NCBI RefSeq assembly: GCF_014066305.1
Contig: NW_023501169.1
Span: 1 to 64,000 of the forward strand
Source: Letharia columbiana
Lineage: Eukaryota; Ascomycota; Lecanoromycetes; Lecanorales; Parmeliaceae
Direction: 5' to 3'
DNA length: 64,000 nucleotides
Below, piece by piece: positions 24,290 through 35,893 of the stretch. Position 1 is the stretch's first letter. The number at the start of each line of letters is the position of its first letter. A program made the position numbers and the translations under genes. The notes under the pieces are model-generated. The model was not told where the DNA came from, did no database searches, and worked only from the letters and a program-made list of their open reading frames with translations.

Positions 24290-25923
24290 ATGGTTGGGTT
24301 AGGACCTAGGCGCCAGCCATCCCGAAAGGGTCCGTTGTCTCTCTGGGTGAAGCGTGAAGCTGGAGACTGATGGGGCATGCGTGTAGGGTCGATGGCAGAT
24401 GTCCCTGATGATCTTCTCGAACAGATCAAGTACTTGGAGAACGTATTCACGGTGGATCAGGCTAAGTTGAAAGAGGTGACCAACCACTTCGTCAAGGAGC
24501 TGGAGAAAGGAAAGTCACCTGTCCTATTGCGCCGGTGAGGACATCTCTAACACCGACCAGGCCTCAGCGTCGAAGGTGGCAGCATTGTCAGTAGAGCGAA
24601 GCATCGAAGGTCACCCTCGAAATACTGACTTTACCACAGCCGATGAATCCGACCTGGGTCATGGGATTTCCTGATGGCCATGAGACTGGAACGTTCCTCG
24701 CCCTCGACATGGGCGGAACCAATTTGCGTGTCTGCGAGATCATCTTACTTGAAGAAAAGGGTGAGTTCGACATAATCCAGTCAAAATATCGGATGCCGGA
24801 AGAATTGAAAACGGGAGAATCCGAAGAGCTGTGGGAATACATTGCGGATTGTATCCAACAGTTCATTGAGTATCACCATGAAGTTGAAGATCTGGAAAAG
24901 CTGGACAAAATCCCTCTTGGTTTCACCTTCTCATTTCCAGCCACCCAGAATTACATAGACAATGGCATCCTCCAGCGCTGGACAAAAGGGTTTGATATCT
25001 CTGGCGTCGAGGGAAAGGATGTCGCCCCCCTCTTTGAAGCCGCCCTTGCCAAACGAAAACTCCCCATCAGACTCAGCGCCTTAATCAATGACACCACTGG
25101 TACCCTGATTGCCTCAGCGTATACCGACGACACCATGAGAATTGGCTGCATCTTCGGCACCGGATGCAATGCTGCCTATATGGAAAATTGCGGCTCCGTA
25201 CCCAAAATAGCCAGCTACAACCTGCCCCCGGATATGCCTATCGCGATCAATTGCGAATATGGTGCATTCGACAACGAGCACATAGTCCTCCCTCGCACAC
25301 CTTACGACGTCGTTGTCGACAACGACTCGCCTCGCCCCGGCCAGCAAGCTTTCGAGAAGATGATAGCAGGCCTGTATCTTGGCGAATTATTCCGTCTTGT
25401 GCTCGTAGATCTGCACGACAACAAGAGCTGCAAAGTCTTTCAAGGGCAGAACATCAGCAAGCTGCGGAAAGCATACACGCTTGATTCTTCCTTCCTCTCC
25501 ATGATCGAAGAAGACCCTTTCGAGAATTTGTCAGAAACTGGTGATCTGTTTCATAGAGAATTGGGCATCAAAACAAACAAACCCGAACTGGAACTCTGTC
25601 GCCGCCTTGCCGAACTAATTGGCACTCGCGCTGCCCGCCTCTCAGCCTGCGGTGTTGCAGCTATCTGCAAAAAGAAGAATATGGAGACTTGTCATGTTGG
25701 CGCCGATGGCAGTGTGTTCAACAAATATCCTCACTTCAAAGCTAGAGGAGCGGTAGCACTGAGAGAGATATTAGACTGGAAGGTGGGTGAGAAGGATCCC
25801 ATCAGTATTTTGGCTGCAGAGGACGGGAGCGGTGTGGGGGCGGCGTTGATTGCCGCCTTGACGATCAAGCGGGTGAAGGCTGGCAACCTTGCAGGCATTA
25901 GAAATGTCGAGGGGATGGTGTAG
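24290..25923 (+). CDS. hxk1: Hexokinase
   Basis: Hexokinase phosphorylates glucose and fructose with ATP at the start of glycolysis, in the cytosol. I propose join(24290..24329, 24387..24513, 24568..24586, 24640..25923), 489 aa, the normal fungal size. The first exon MVGLGPRRQPSRKG is the usual fungal hexokinase N terminus. The phosphate loop LALDMGGTNLRV, the sugar-binding block TFSFPATQNYI..GILQRWTKGFD, the catalytic Asp in LINDTTGTL (about residue 211) and FGTGCNAAYMEN are all intact. The second intron is odd: the position where relatives splice (KG|LSVEGGS) has GAAAGT instead of GTAAGT. The canonical alternative uses GT at 24514 and a CAG at 24565-24567, which keeps the frame and replaces Leu-Ser with Asn. 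Exon 3 would then be only 19 nt. The conserved TKGFD and N-terminal motif point to hexokinase rather than glucokinase. Confidence 0.92.
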
Positions 25924-26084
25924 ATACTCAACGACATAGAACATAGAACGGAAACAGGCCTGGTCTTTCGAACTGGGGCAATCTCAGCTACTAATGTAGG
26001 AAAAATCAATGCTCTGCTCCTCTCAGAGCAATGATGGGACAACCCATAATCTGACTTTCAATGCAATCAGAGGCTTCTTGCTAG

Positions 26085-27979
26085 CTAACTGCGTATCTCC
26101 CACAGCCTTATCTTGCCTTGTTCATTTGCCACGGCCAGCATATCTGCAGTAGGCGACCAAGCAACAGCGGTGATCCTCCCAAGCGGTGTCGAGCTTGTAG
26201 GCCAATTTCGATACACAGTACAGCTTGGCAGGTGAATCAATCTCAGTGCATCTCTCTTCCACCTGCTAGCCATGCACAAAACTTGTCCATCTTGCGAGAA
26301 TTCTAAATGTGAAGTTGGCGTTGTCAGTTGGTCGAATGCCCTCACTGGATTTGGCCGCGCAGGCACGCTTTCTGCACTCCATTTTCGTCGATCGTAGATA
26401 TTGACGATACCACTGGAACTGCCGACTGCCACCCATCTGTCATTTCCCAGCGCCTTAGACCCCCCTCCATGTCCCCCCAATGCCACGACCGTAGTTCCTA
26501 TAGCACCTTCGTCTATCCACCTTGCAACAGCTCGTCTTTCTCGTCCGTCCCACTCGACGACTTCGCCTCCTTTACCAACGACCACCAAGCCTTCTCCGTC
26601 GCCCCACCAATCAAAATCTGCAACACCTCCTTTGCCTTCAACCCTCACCTCTGCAACCCATTGGCAGCTACTTGCATCGAGAACGTTTATCGTGCCACCA
26701 CGTTTTCGGCCAGAGCCCACAAAACCTATCCAACGGCCACACGGGCTCAGCTTGAAGCGCTCCATACTGCGCTGTACCTCGCCATGCCCAATCACTCGAG
26801 ATACCTTCTCTACCTTTCCAGTGTCCAGATCCCAGGTATGAAAATAACGGCGACGGCCAGAGAAAAATATTTTGTTGCCAGCTGGGGGGTGGAAAAGTGA
26901 AGTTGTGAGAGGAGTGGAGCTTAGGTGTAGAGTTGTAAGCACCGGATTTGGATTTGGAAGGTGCGGAGAGACATGGTGGAGGAAGAGCATAGAAGAGGGT
27001 CCGGAAGAGAGGAGAAGAGAGTGGACGGGGTGAAAGTCGAGATTTGTTATGGCGGACTAGGGGGGAGAGAGATTAGCAATGCCAGAAGAGAGAAGAAGAG
27101 GAAAAAGACTTACAGGTTGGACAGTGCCGACATCCCTGGTACGATGGATGTCGATGACTTCTGGACGGAGCTTCTTGCGAATATTAGAGCTTGTAGGTAT
27201 AAGTTGAATGAGACCATCGGTGTCCTGTAGAAGCTTGGCAAGTGGATGGGTGGATAGGTCGTCAGATCCGACGGACATGTCATCCGCGGAAGCATTGGCT
27301 TCGGAGCTTTCTGAAGCAATTGACAATTTATTTCGTTTTCTTGATGCTACTTGTTCTGCGACAGTGGGATTTGCCCAGTCCGGGACTGGGTATAGTCGCT
27401 CGAATTGACGGCGTAGTCGTTTACTGTACTCCTTCCCATTGACCAGGTCCTCAAATTCAGTAGTCCTGAGTTTCCGCAGTCTAGGGTTGGAGGCCAGGGA
27501 GACGACAATACGTTCGTCGTCGCTATCAACCCATGCCGCGGCGTTGCCGCCGTCTGACGACGTCGTGTCTTGGTCTGAATTCGATTGGGGTAAAAGGTCT
27601 GGGACATGCATAACGGACGGAGTGGAGTCGAGGAAAAACAGCTGGAAGGACGTTGAGCGAAAGCAAGTCCGATGGGCAGTTGAACTTTACAAACATCGGT
27701 ATCATCAAGGCCTTCCAGATTTCCTTCTCCCAAGCCATCTTGAGCTTGTTGACGGTCACCGTCCACCAGGTCTCGAAGATCAGTACTAGCATCTCTGTGT
27801 GATTTCAGTCCTTCATGAAAGCCTGCCTTGTCACCAAATACCATCTTCTCAAGCTTCATTTCGACCTCATCCTTCTCCATAGGTTCATCACTGTCGAGTC
27901 CTTCGAAGTCATCGATCATCTCGTCGAGCACTGGGGTAATTGGCCGCTGGACTGGCTTATGGGAATTCGAGAGAGGCAT
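26085..27979 (-). CDS. utp18: U3 snoRNP / SSU processome WD40 protein Utp18
   Basis: Utp18 belongs to the UTP-B part of the nucleolar small-subunit processome that assembles on pre-18S rRNA. The CDS is complement(join(26085..27056, 27114..27641, 27695..27979)), 594 aa. Exon 1 is acidic and ends in DDTD; exon 2 continues LFFLDSTPSV, a pattern typical of the family. The middle part (SNPRLRKLRTTEFEDLVNG..YSKRLRRQFERLYPVPDWA, in two halves) is the conserved Utp18 segment. WD40 repeats fill residues 270-594, including KIFFSGRRRYFHTWDLDTGK and, at the end, ITAVAWSPTADMLAVANEQG followed by KIRLWEI. The intron between exons 2 and 3 joins QP to SAITNLDFHP, as expected for the start of the first blade. 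It converges with hexokinase across a 161-bp gap. Confidence 0.93.
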
Positions 27980-30675
27980 TGTAGAATGTCTAAGGGATTC
28001 AGGAATGTAAACGTATTAGTTTCCACTTGCTTTAACTCGAATGAAAATCAAAATCTTAGCAGCGATGGTGGGGGTCCGGCTTGTAAGGATTTCGTTTATA
28101 GGAATGCCAAGAATTCCAGAGGATTGGAGTTGCCTGGCTCCGCTCGGATCTGGTCAACGTGATGGCTACTATTGCTCTATTCAACTACTGTATTGAACAG
28201 ACTACTCCAAAAAGTTATTTGGTCCTGCAGTCGAGGGAATGCAGTGAATCGTGAATCTCAAGTCTCGATATTTCAAGTGCTATGTACCGGTTTACGAGAC
28301 CAGAAGTGCTTTTGAGACTAGGAGTCCGAATCTGACATTGGACTGTCAATTTGAGATTGCTGGCTTCCAGCGCCTGACAGGAGCCTACGGCATTGTAGGT
28401 TCGCTTGAAACCTTCGAGTACGAGCCAAAGACTTGCTACCGTTGTAGCTTTTCGAATCTGAAAATGATCTCATGTGGAGCAGTAGTCTACCGTCAGAATC
28501 ACCAGCAGAACGCAGTGTGCACTGCGCCTACTCCTCGAGGTGCGAAATTATACCCCAGAGATCAGGACTGTACCGTCTCCGTGATCATCGTCTCCACGCC
28601 GGACGGTGGTCAAATTCCAGCGCCAACTACCTGTGGCAAGCTGCGGGAGACCGGGAATAAAGTGGCCAAAGCGAATGCTGTTGCTGATTAGCATCTGCAA
28701 GCTGGTCTATGCGCCTTGTTTCAGCCTCTTTACAGCAGCCAGCCCGGGTTCTGGATGTCTAGATCGTCGCGCGTTGCGGGATTTTGCATTGGAGTGGAGA
28801 TGCCTTATCATTGGCATCCATGTGCGGTTGGCCATGGCTTCGCAGTTTAATGATAAACGGGATTACTCGTCCCAAACTGATCACACATACGCTTGCTCCC
28901 AGTCAAATAGACATTATTGCCGATAAGACAGAGGGACAGATGCCTTTTATCCAGATGTCACTGCGTAATCGAAAAGTGCTCGTTATCTCAACTCGAAGCC
29001 GACCTGGGCTGTAGGTTCATAATCAGAGCAAATAACAAACGAACAACAACCCATCCATCTTCTTTCACGTCTTTTGCCGAGAACGCTAGAGCGACCATTC
29101 CACAAAGAGAATGGTTCGAATTGATCAGGGCAGCGCTTCCATTCGCCACCTGCTGGTCGCTAACAAATAGCTACCTATCATTGGGGTTCCTGTAAAAGGG
29201 TGGTGAAAATGATAGCATTGAATATTTTTCAAACATACTTCAAATGCGTGTATGTCAAACACGTTTCAATTACGATTAGTACCTTTCGCCACGTGTGTCG
29301 GCTGGGTATGAGCATCGACCATACGCAGAAAGGGTGCTCAGTCGCTACAGTTTCCGTCCTTGGATGCGTGCTGACCAACTCGCGATGCGCATGTTGGCAA
29401 TGAACGATGTAGATGTCAGGAATTATTGGACAAGTGCCTATCGAATCAGACAAGCTCGGGAGTTGGCAAAGCTGATAGGATGCGGAGTAAGATCCGGGTA
29501 AGCTGGTGATCCAAAGACCTAAAAGGAATAATTTCCTACCCCAAGCTCCCATCTGAGCGTGCAGAACGCACCATCTATTAGCCGCCTGCGCTTCGCTAAG
29601 TTCCGGGGTAGCGGCGTTCCACTTGTATACCTGTTAGGCCCGGCGATTGCTAGACCTTATCAACGCATTGCGGAGATTTATTGAGATCGCTCCAGGCCAA
29701 GCGACGGGCGTCACGCCAACCCTGGTTGCCATCCAGTTCAGGGGTGCTATGTTGTTCCATCGGAAAGCCTTTCACCGGACACCCGTCTTCCAAAGTATGA
29801 GACTGATGAGGTCAATGCATGAGAAGCTAACGTCGGCTACCATGATACGCGCAGTACCTCAGCTTAGCTTCCCAACCCCATGATTCGGATGGACTTGGGA
29901 TAGCGGGTAAGTAACAGGCACAAACAGTCCATGGCAGATCAAAGGCTGCTCTTCTAGGCATGACAGAGATTTTCAGACGCAATACTGCAACAGGGTCGGT
30001 TCGGCGGACAGTAGCATTCTTAGAGCGCAGAGCCAGGGAGAATGCAATCAGAGTTGAAGGCAAAACTATTGGAGGCATATTCTTGCGACTGATAGCATAA
30101 GTATAAATTTGTCCCGACTTCCAGCCACAAAGTCGCACACGGAAGCCCTTTGATTGCTCAAGAACCTATTAAGGACGGCAAAAGTTTATTGTGTATATCT
30201 GTCCTGCTGTGTATCAGCCGTGGTCTCTCTATTTGGTGCTTACTTCTTTCTGTTTGATACTTCTTCTACTTGAAGCCGGCGTTGGTGTTGGTGTTGGTGG
30301 TGAACGCGAGGAAAGGGTTGGTCTTCTTGCCCTTATCTTTTTAGCGGCAACGGTTTCCTTATCAGATCGGGCTAAGGCACGTAAAAATGCCTTGTCCAGC
30401 GGATAGGAGTGGGGAGGATGTCGTTCAAATTCAAGTCCAAAGATTTCAGTTGGTCGACAACAATGATGCCAATCACGTCAATTGCGCCTCCACCACCACC
30501 AACAGAAATTTCTTGACCGCCTCCAAGCTCACACCCCACCACCTACCAATTCGAAGCCTTGATCTCAACGCTGCAGCGAACCCATTGACCTCCAACGGCG
30601 CTTTCTGGTCTCCTCTCAAAGCGATCCCTCTCGCGTCCTATTACAAGCTTCATCGCGTGCCCTCGCTATCAACCA
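27980..30675. other. Long gene-free region upstream of gdh2
   Basis: About 2.7 kb with island-type base composition lies between the divergent utp18 and gdh2 starts. Short ORFs at 28251-28691, 28606-28926 and 29200-29403 have neither domains nor splice-extended homology that I can recognise. A (GTTGGT)n tract occurs at 30281-30302. It probably holds the two promoters and the gdh2 leader; a non-coding RNA or a lineage-specific small gene cannot be excluded. Confidence 0.5.
30281..30302 (+). repeat. (GTTGGT)n microsatellite
   Basis: Three to four GTTGGT units form a short simple repeat about 375 bp before the chosen gdh2 start. Confidence 0.7.
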
Positions 30676-33600
30676 TGACCGAGTCCGACTTAGACGATAT
30701 GGACACCGTTCAATTGCCTCAGAGCGAATCGACTGCAGAGCCGACGGAGCAAATATCTGAGAATGGAGTTCAAAACGCAGTCAAATTGCCTCGCAGAGAA
30801 TCTACATCAGAGCCTCCAGAGAGACTGCCAGAGAACGGGGTGCACAACAGGATTCTGGAGCAAGTTGTTCGCACTCCGGGCCGTCAGCCTTCTCCGCAAC
30901 CCACACATCTCAGCATTCCAGGTCCAAGTCAGCACAAGGTGCTGCATGAGGAAGGTTCCGGCTACGTCGCTCCCAAGTTCGAGGGCAAGGAGTTGCAGAT
31001 GGATCAGGGTATGCCATTCCCGAGCATAAATTTTGAGGAGTTAATGGACAGTGCTGACATGCCATTACTACAGTAATGGATCAGATTGAAGAGAAAGGCT
31101 TCATACCGCCAGAATTCGTCGAATCTGAGACCAATTGGTTCTACAACGAATTGGGTATCGATGACATGTACTTTCAAACAGAGACTGTCCCAGCTATCGT
31201 AAACCACATACTCTCACTCTACGCAGGGAAGGTAGCAGCATTTGCTCGAGACGATGGTCGCTTGGAGATTCGGCTTGACAAAGAGGCTGCCGATCACGCC
31301 GTATACATAGACACCAGCATGCCCGGTGTCAGCGTAGTAGATGGCCCAAGGTACGAGCAGCGAATCGACGAAAAGTACGTCAACGGCTCTACAAGCGACA
31401 ACAGCTACCGAGTAGAGACCTTCCGCTCCGGGAGTCATCTTCCTGGAGAGAAAGATCAACAGCTGCGTTGCTATTTCGTATACAAATGCAACTTCGCCAA
31501 CCCTAGCCCTGGCTCGGAAGAGACCAGATTGGATATCATAGGGGAAAAGCGTTTCCTGCAGAAGGCTACACAGAACACCAAGGACATTTATCAAGAAGTC
31601 ATGAACAACGCTGTGGGGCGAACTGGACCTGTCATTGAGATGTTCGAGATGGAAGCCAGTAGAGAGAAAAGACTTGTCATAGCATATCGACAAGGTTCTG
31701 CGATGGGCATGTTTAGTGCTCTCTCTGACCTATACCATTACTATGGCTGCACGAGCTCGAGAAAGTACGTGGAGCAATTCTCGAACGGGATTACGATCAT
31801 GTCCATCTACCTACGACCCCTTCCACAAACGGCCTCCAACTCGAAGCATCCGCCAATCGAAGCCTCGATCCACCAGATAATGAAGGAAGTCTCTCTGCTG
31901 TACTGCATACCCCAGAACAAATTCCAAGGACACTTCGCAAGCGGCCGACTGAGCTTACAGGAGACTATTTACGCACACTGTGTATGGGTGTTTGTCGGCC
32001 ATTTCTTGAACCGTCTGGGATCGGAATATGCTTCGCTTGCCTCTTTGCTAGATCCAAACAATAGCGTCCATGCGGAAATGCTGTCCAAGATCAAACGTCG
32101 TCTTAGGACAGAGACATTTACCTCGGACTACATCCTTGAGATAATCAACAAATACCCCGATCTGGTACGATCACTGTATTTGGCCTTTGCTAACACCCAC
32201 TATGTTCAGACGAGAGGCGAGCAAGACGACTTCATTCCTACGCTCAGCTACCTGCGCCTCAAGGTTGACGTTGTCCTTGACGATACTCAGCTCAAGTCAC
32301 TGATCTCAAAGACCGCCATGAATGAGCATGATCAGATGGTTATGACCGCCTTCAGAGTCTTCAACGCTGGCGTTCTCAAGACCAACTTCTATACTCCAAC
32401 AAAAGTTGCGTTGAGTTTCCGGCTCAATCCCAATTTTCTCCCTGAAGTTGAATATCCTCAGCCATTGTATGGCATGTTTCTCGTCATCAGCTCGGAGTTC
32501 CGAGGCTTTCACCTTCGCTTTCGCGACATCGCCCGCGGCGGCATTCGCATTGTTAAGTCCAGAAATCGTGAAGCATATTCTATCAACGCCAGATCCCTTT
32601 TCGACGAGAACTACAATCTCGCAAACACTCAGCAACGCAAGAACAAAGACATTCCCGAAGGAGGGTCCAAGGGTGTCATTCTACTAGATGTGCACCACCA
32701 AGATAAGGTCAAAGTGGCTTTCGAGAAGTACATTGATAGCATCATGGATCTTCTACTACCTCCAACAAGCCCGGGAATCAAAGACCCAATCGTCGATCTC
32801 CATGGCCAGCAAGAAATCTTATTCATGGGCCCAGACGAAAATACCGCAGATCTGGTCAATTGGGCAACAGAACACGCCAGGGCAAGAGGAGCGCCGTGGT
32901 GGAAATCATTCTTCACCGGAAAGTCTCCTAAGCTGGGAGGAATTCCTCACGACGTTTATGGAATGACAACATTGTCGGTGCGAGAGTATGTTCAGGGCAT
33001 ATACCGGAAACTTAGTCTACAACCCAACGCAGTTCGGAAATTACAGACTGGTGGACCGGACGGCGACCTTGGGTCCAACGAGATCTTACTTGGCAACGAG
33101 AAATACACAGCAATTGTCGATGGTGCAGGCGTGCTTGTCGATCCAACTGGCCTGGACAATGTGGAGCTCGTCCGGCTGGCAAGGAAGCGTGCCATGATAT
33201 CCGAGTTCGATGTCACAAAGCTTTCTGCTGACGGATACCGAGTCTTGGTAGACGAGACGAGCATCACACTACCGTCCGGAGAGACTGTTAACAATGGCAT
33301 GATCTTCCGCAATACGTTTCATTTGCGCGGTGAAAAGCAATTCGACGTCTTCGTGCCTTGCGGTGGCAGGCCAGAGTCCATCGACTTGAGTACCGTCAAC
33401 AAACTCATTGTCGATGGCAAAAGCACCATTCCGTACATCGTTGAAGGTGCCAACCTATTCATCACGCAGGACGCCAAGCTGCGGCTCGAGAAGGCTGGTT
33501 GCATATTGTACAAGGATGCCTCGGCGAACAAAGGGGGGGTCACATCTTCATCCCTTGAGGTCCTTGCATCATTGTCCTTCGATGAGCAGGGTTTCGTGGA

Positions 33601-34137
33601 GAACATGTGCATACGTGATGATGGTACGGCGCCACCATTCTATGACGCCTACGTCAAAGAGGTACAGGAAACGATCAAGCGTAATGCGGCACTAGAATTC
33701 GAAGCTATTTGGCGAGAACATCAGCAGACTGCCATCGCACGAAGCACTCTGAGCGATACTTTGAGTGTCGCCATTACTAAGCTTGACGAAGAGTTGCAGA
33801 AGCAAGACCTCTGGAAAAACATCGAGCTCCGAGACGCAGTACTCGAGGACGCGCTACCAAAATTGCTCCTCGAGAAGATTGGGTTGAGTACCATCATCGA
33901 ACGTGTAAGTCCATTACCCGGGAGTCGATGAGGCTCTGTGCTGATCATTCTAGGTTCCCGACAACTATCTTCGCGCGATATTTGGCAGTTATTTGGCCAG
34001 TCGATTTGTGTACGAGCATGGCAGTAGCCCCAGTCAATTCGCGTTTTTTGACTTGTGAGTAAACGTGTCCCCAGCGATAGCATGGCCGTTAACATGTGCG
34101 CAGTATGTCCAAGAGAATGGCAAGGTTGAAGCAATAG
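30676..34137 (+). CDS. gdh2: NAD-specific glutamate dehydrogenase (115-kDa class)
   Basis: This enzyme oxidises glutamate to 2-oxoglutarate and ammonium with NAD and serves glutamate catabolism. The CDS is join(30676..31018, 31074..33904, 33954..34054, 34104..34137), 1102 aa. The long regulatory N-terminal half includes GYVAPKFEGKE and FIPPEFVESETNWFYNELGI, which are diagnostic of the fungal class. The catalytic core has GFHLRFRDIARGGIRIV (about 590-606) and DIPEGGSKGVI. The nucleotide-binding part has TGGPDGDLGSNE (about 774), and EGANLFITQDA and KDASANKGGV follow. The last two small exons add VPDNYLRAIFGSYLASRFVY and DFMSKRMARLKQ. The ATG at 30676 has an A at -3; the frame is open further upstream to 30387, so a longer N terminus is possible. 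Introns of 49-55 nt carry CTGAC or GTTAAC branch sites. Confidence 0.95.
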
Positions 34138-34735
34138 CGCGAGCTTGCATCAAAAGAGAATGGCGGCTCATGGGATGCGAGTATACTTGTAGGCTACAGT
34201 ACAATAAACACGTGGTGTGATTGGGGAGGCTTGCTGCTTGCGACAGCATTAGTCTAGTACGAAGATGAAGGCATGCAATTACTATTATAGATACCTTACC
34301 AATTAAAGAGTGGATTCGACAGCGGCATTGTCATTGGAATGTACGAGTAGCCGCGCAATACGCATACCCCCGACTGTTTTTGTTTTGATATTATTGATCA
34401 ACCATGCGCCTCGAGCCCCTTGTACTCGTCTCTTGAAACCTGCACCTTCCAACATCAACAAACATTTCCCCCTCACCATACAATCTTCCCAACGCTTCTC
34501 AGTCGCACAACTCCGACATACCACCAAGATAGTGTTCCGAAATTCTTTGGACTCTTCATCTGTCGGCTTTCCCCCAACCTCTGTTTCTGTGAAAGTAAGT
34601 CCCGTGATACCTACCGAATGTAAACAAGTCCGGCAACGCGCCTCCGACCCCACCAATACCATCCACTACAAACCCTTTACTAACTCACCTCTCAGACTCC
34701 GCATCTTCTTCACCTGTCCGCCCCAACATCCGGCA
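34138..34735. other. Intergenic region gdh2 to lysine-rich gene
   Basis: A 598-bp stretch holds the gdh2 3' UTR and the promoter and leader of the next gene on the same strand. A good donor-like sequence (gtaagtcccg at about 34591) may start a leader intron. The ORF open from 34310 has no recognisable content before the chosen ATG. Confidence 0.45.
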
Positions 34736-35208
34736 ATGGCAAAGACAAAGGAAGTTCGCGAAGGTAACCGCCCGGGACTTCGGAAAAACAGAACACCCCG
34801 CGTGCTTTTCGCCATCGAGGACGTAGCGCCTAAGCCTAAGTCAACCTCCAAGAAATCCAGTGTCCCCAAGACGAAAGCGAACACATCCAAGCCACGCGCC
34901 AAGGCTGCGACCGCGGGACGCGTTGAGAAGAAGAAAGCTCCGGCGACCAAGAGTAAAAGAACCCCCACTGTGACCGATAAGGTGAAAGGAGTTGTCGAGA
35001 AGGCTGTGGGCACGATTGAAGGCAAGCCGGCGAAGAAGGTATGCTGTTTCCATTCATCCTTGCCGTCCAAGAGCTGGAAGGCTATGCTTATGTCAACTTC
35101 TTTGGCGCGGTTGACCACAAATAGGCTAACGGTTACATCCAGGCTGCCGGCACGAAGAAGACCAAGGGCACTGATGGAAAGGGATCTGTCCGCGCGAAGA
35201 AAGCTTAG
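34736..35208 (+). CDS. Small lysine/alanine-rich basic protein, histone H1-tail-like
   Basis: The CDS is join(34736..35038, 35143..35208), 122 aa. The 104-nt intron starts GTATGC, has a GGCTAACGG branch site and ends CATCCAG. The protein begins MAKTKEVREGNRPGLRKNRT and then is almost entirely Lys, Ala, Ser, Thr and Pro. It ends with a segment reading VTDKVKGVVEKAVGTIEG, then KPAKKAAGTKKTKGTDGKG. I recognise this last pattern from small basic fungal proteins annotated as hypothetical or histone-like, but there is no globular H1 winged helix. A DNA- or nucleic-acid-binding role is only inferred from charge. The frame stays open upstream to 34310, but the ATG at 34736 gives the sensible start. 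Confidence 0.65.
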
Positions 35209-35893
35209 ACGCACGTTCGCGACTTACGGGTCATCGTTTCATCGTGCGGAAATGGTAGAAACAACCTTGGCTCTATCTGCGCATTTCGTCCTCCCTTGCG
35301 CTGCATGCACGCCTCTATGTGTCTTTCTGCAAGGGAAGCTAGGCGCAGGATGTGATGACGGTCTTGGTCAATGGCGGGTGTGCTACAATACGTCGCTTGT
35401 TTACATTTCTGGCGAGGGCAGGGACGAGTCAGGAGTGGCGGCGTGTCCTTTCACGTTGGAAATGTACGATACCCTTTGGTTATGTTCACAGGAGTATTTG
35501 ATGGCTTCTCCTTTTCCTTTGCTCATGTATTCATGATTTGAGGTCATCTTCGGTCTTGTTTCTTTCTGTGGAGACCTTGTTTGTTAAGGTAGCGCAGGGA
35601 CTATTCCTCGTTTCATTGCTTCATCGGTGTGTTCATTAGGTAACAAGACTATAATGTTTCAAAACGTGGTAGAGGCAATCCCAATACTCTAGTCATAAGT
35701 ATGATAATGTTAACTTCAATATCAGGCCTTCCGATCAGGCTGTGGAGTATCACCACCTACTAACTCCACGTGACCAAAACATATAGTCGGACCCAGGACG
35801 CCTTTCAAACCGCCATAAGCACTTGGAGTATCATCATGCTCATCCCCAAATTCCCTGAAACCGCGGATCAATCACACACGCCAGAATACCACA
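35209..35893. other. Convergent 3' region
   Basis: This 685-bp region lies between the 3' ends of the lysine-rich gene and the Jhd1-type gene. The long ORF that runs through from 34310 to 35536 ignores the intron and is spurious here. No gene or RNA is visible. Confidence 0.5.

Noticed and set aside
26328..26900. 190-codon plus-strand ORF antisense to utp18
   Set aside because: It is a frame shadow of the WD40 coding sequence, which has clear homology on the other strand.
28251..28691. 146-codon plus-strand ORF between utp18 and gdh2
   Set aside because: No domain, signal peptide or conserved motif could be recognised and the region has competing ORFs of similar size, so it is likely chance.
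34310..34735. Extension of the lysine-rich protein up to the ATG at 34310
   Set aside because: The added 142 residues look like translated leader and lie upstream of a good ATG; the full-length ORF also ignores the clear intron at 35039-35142.
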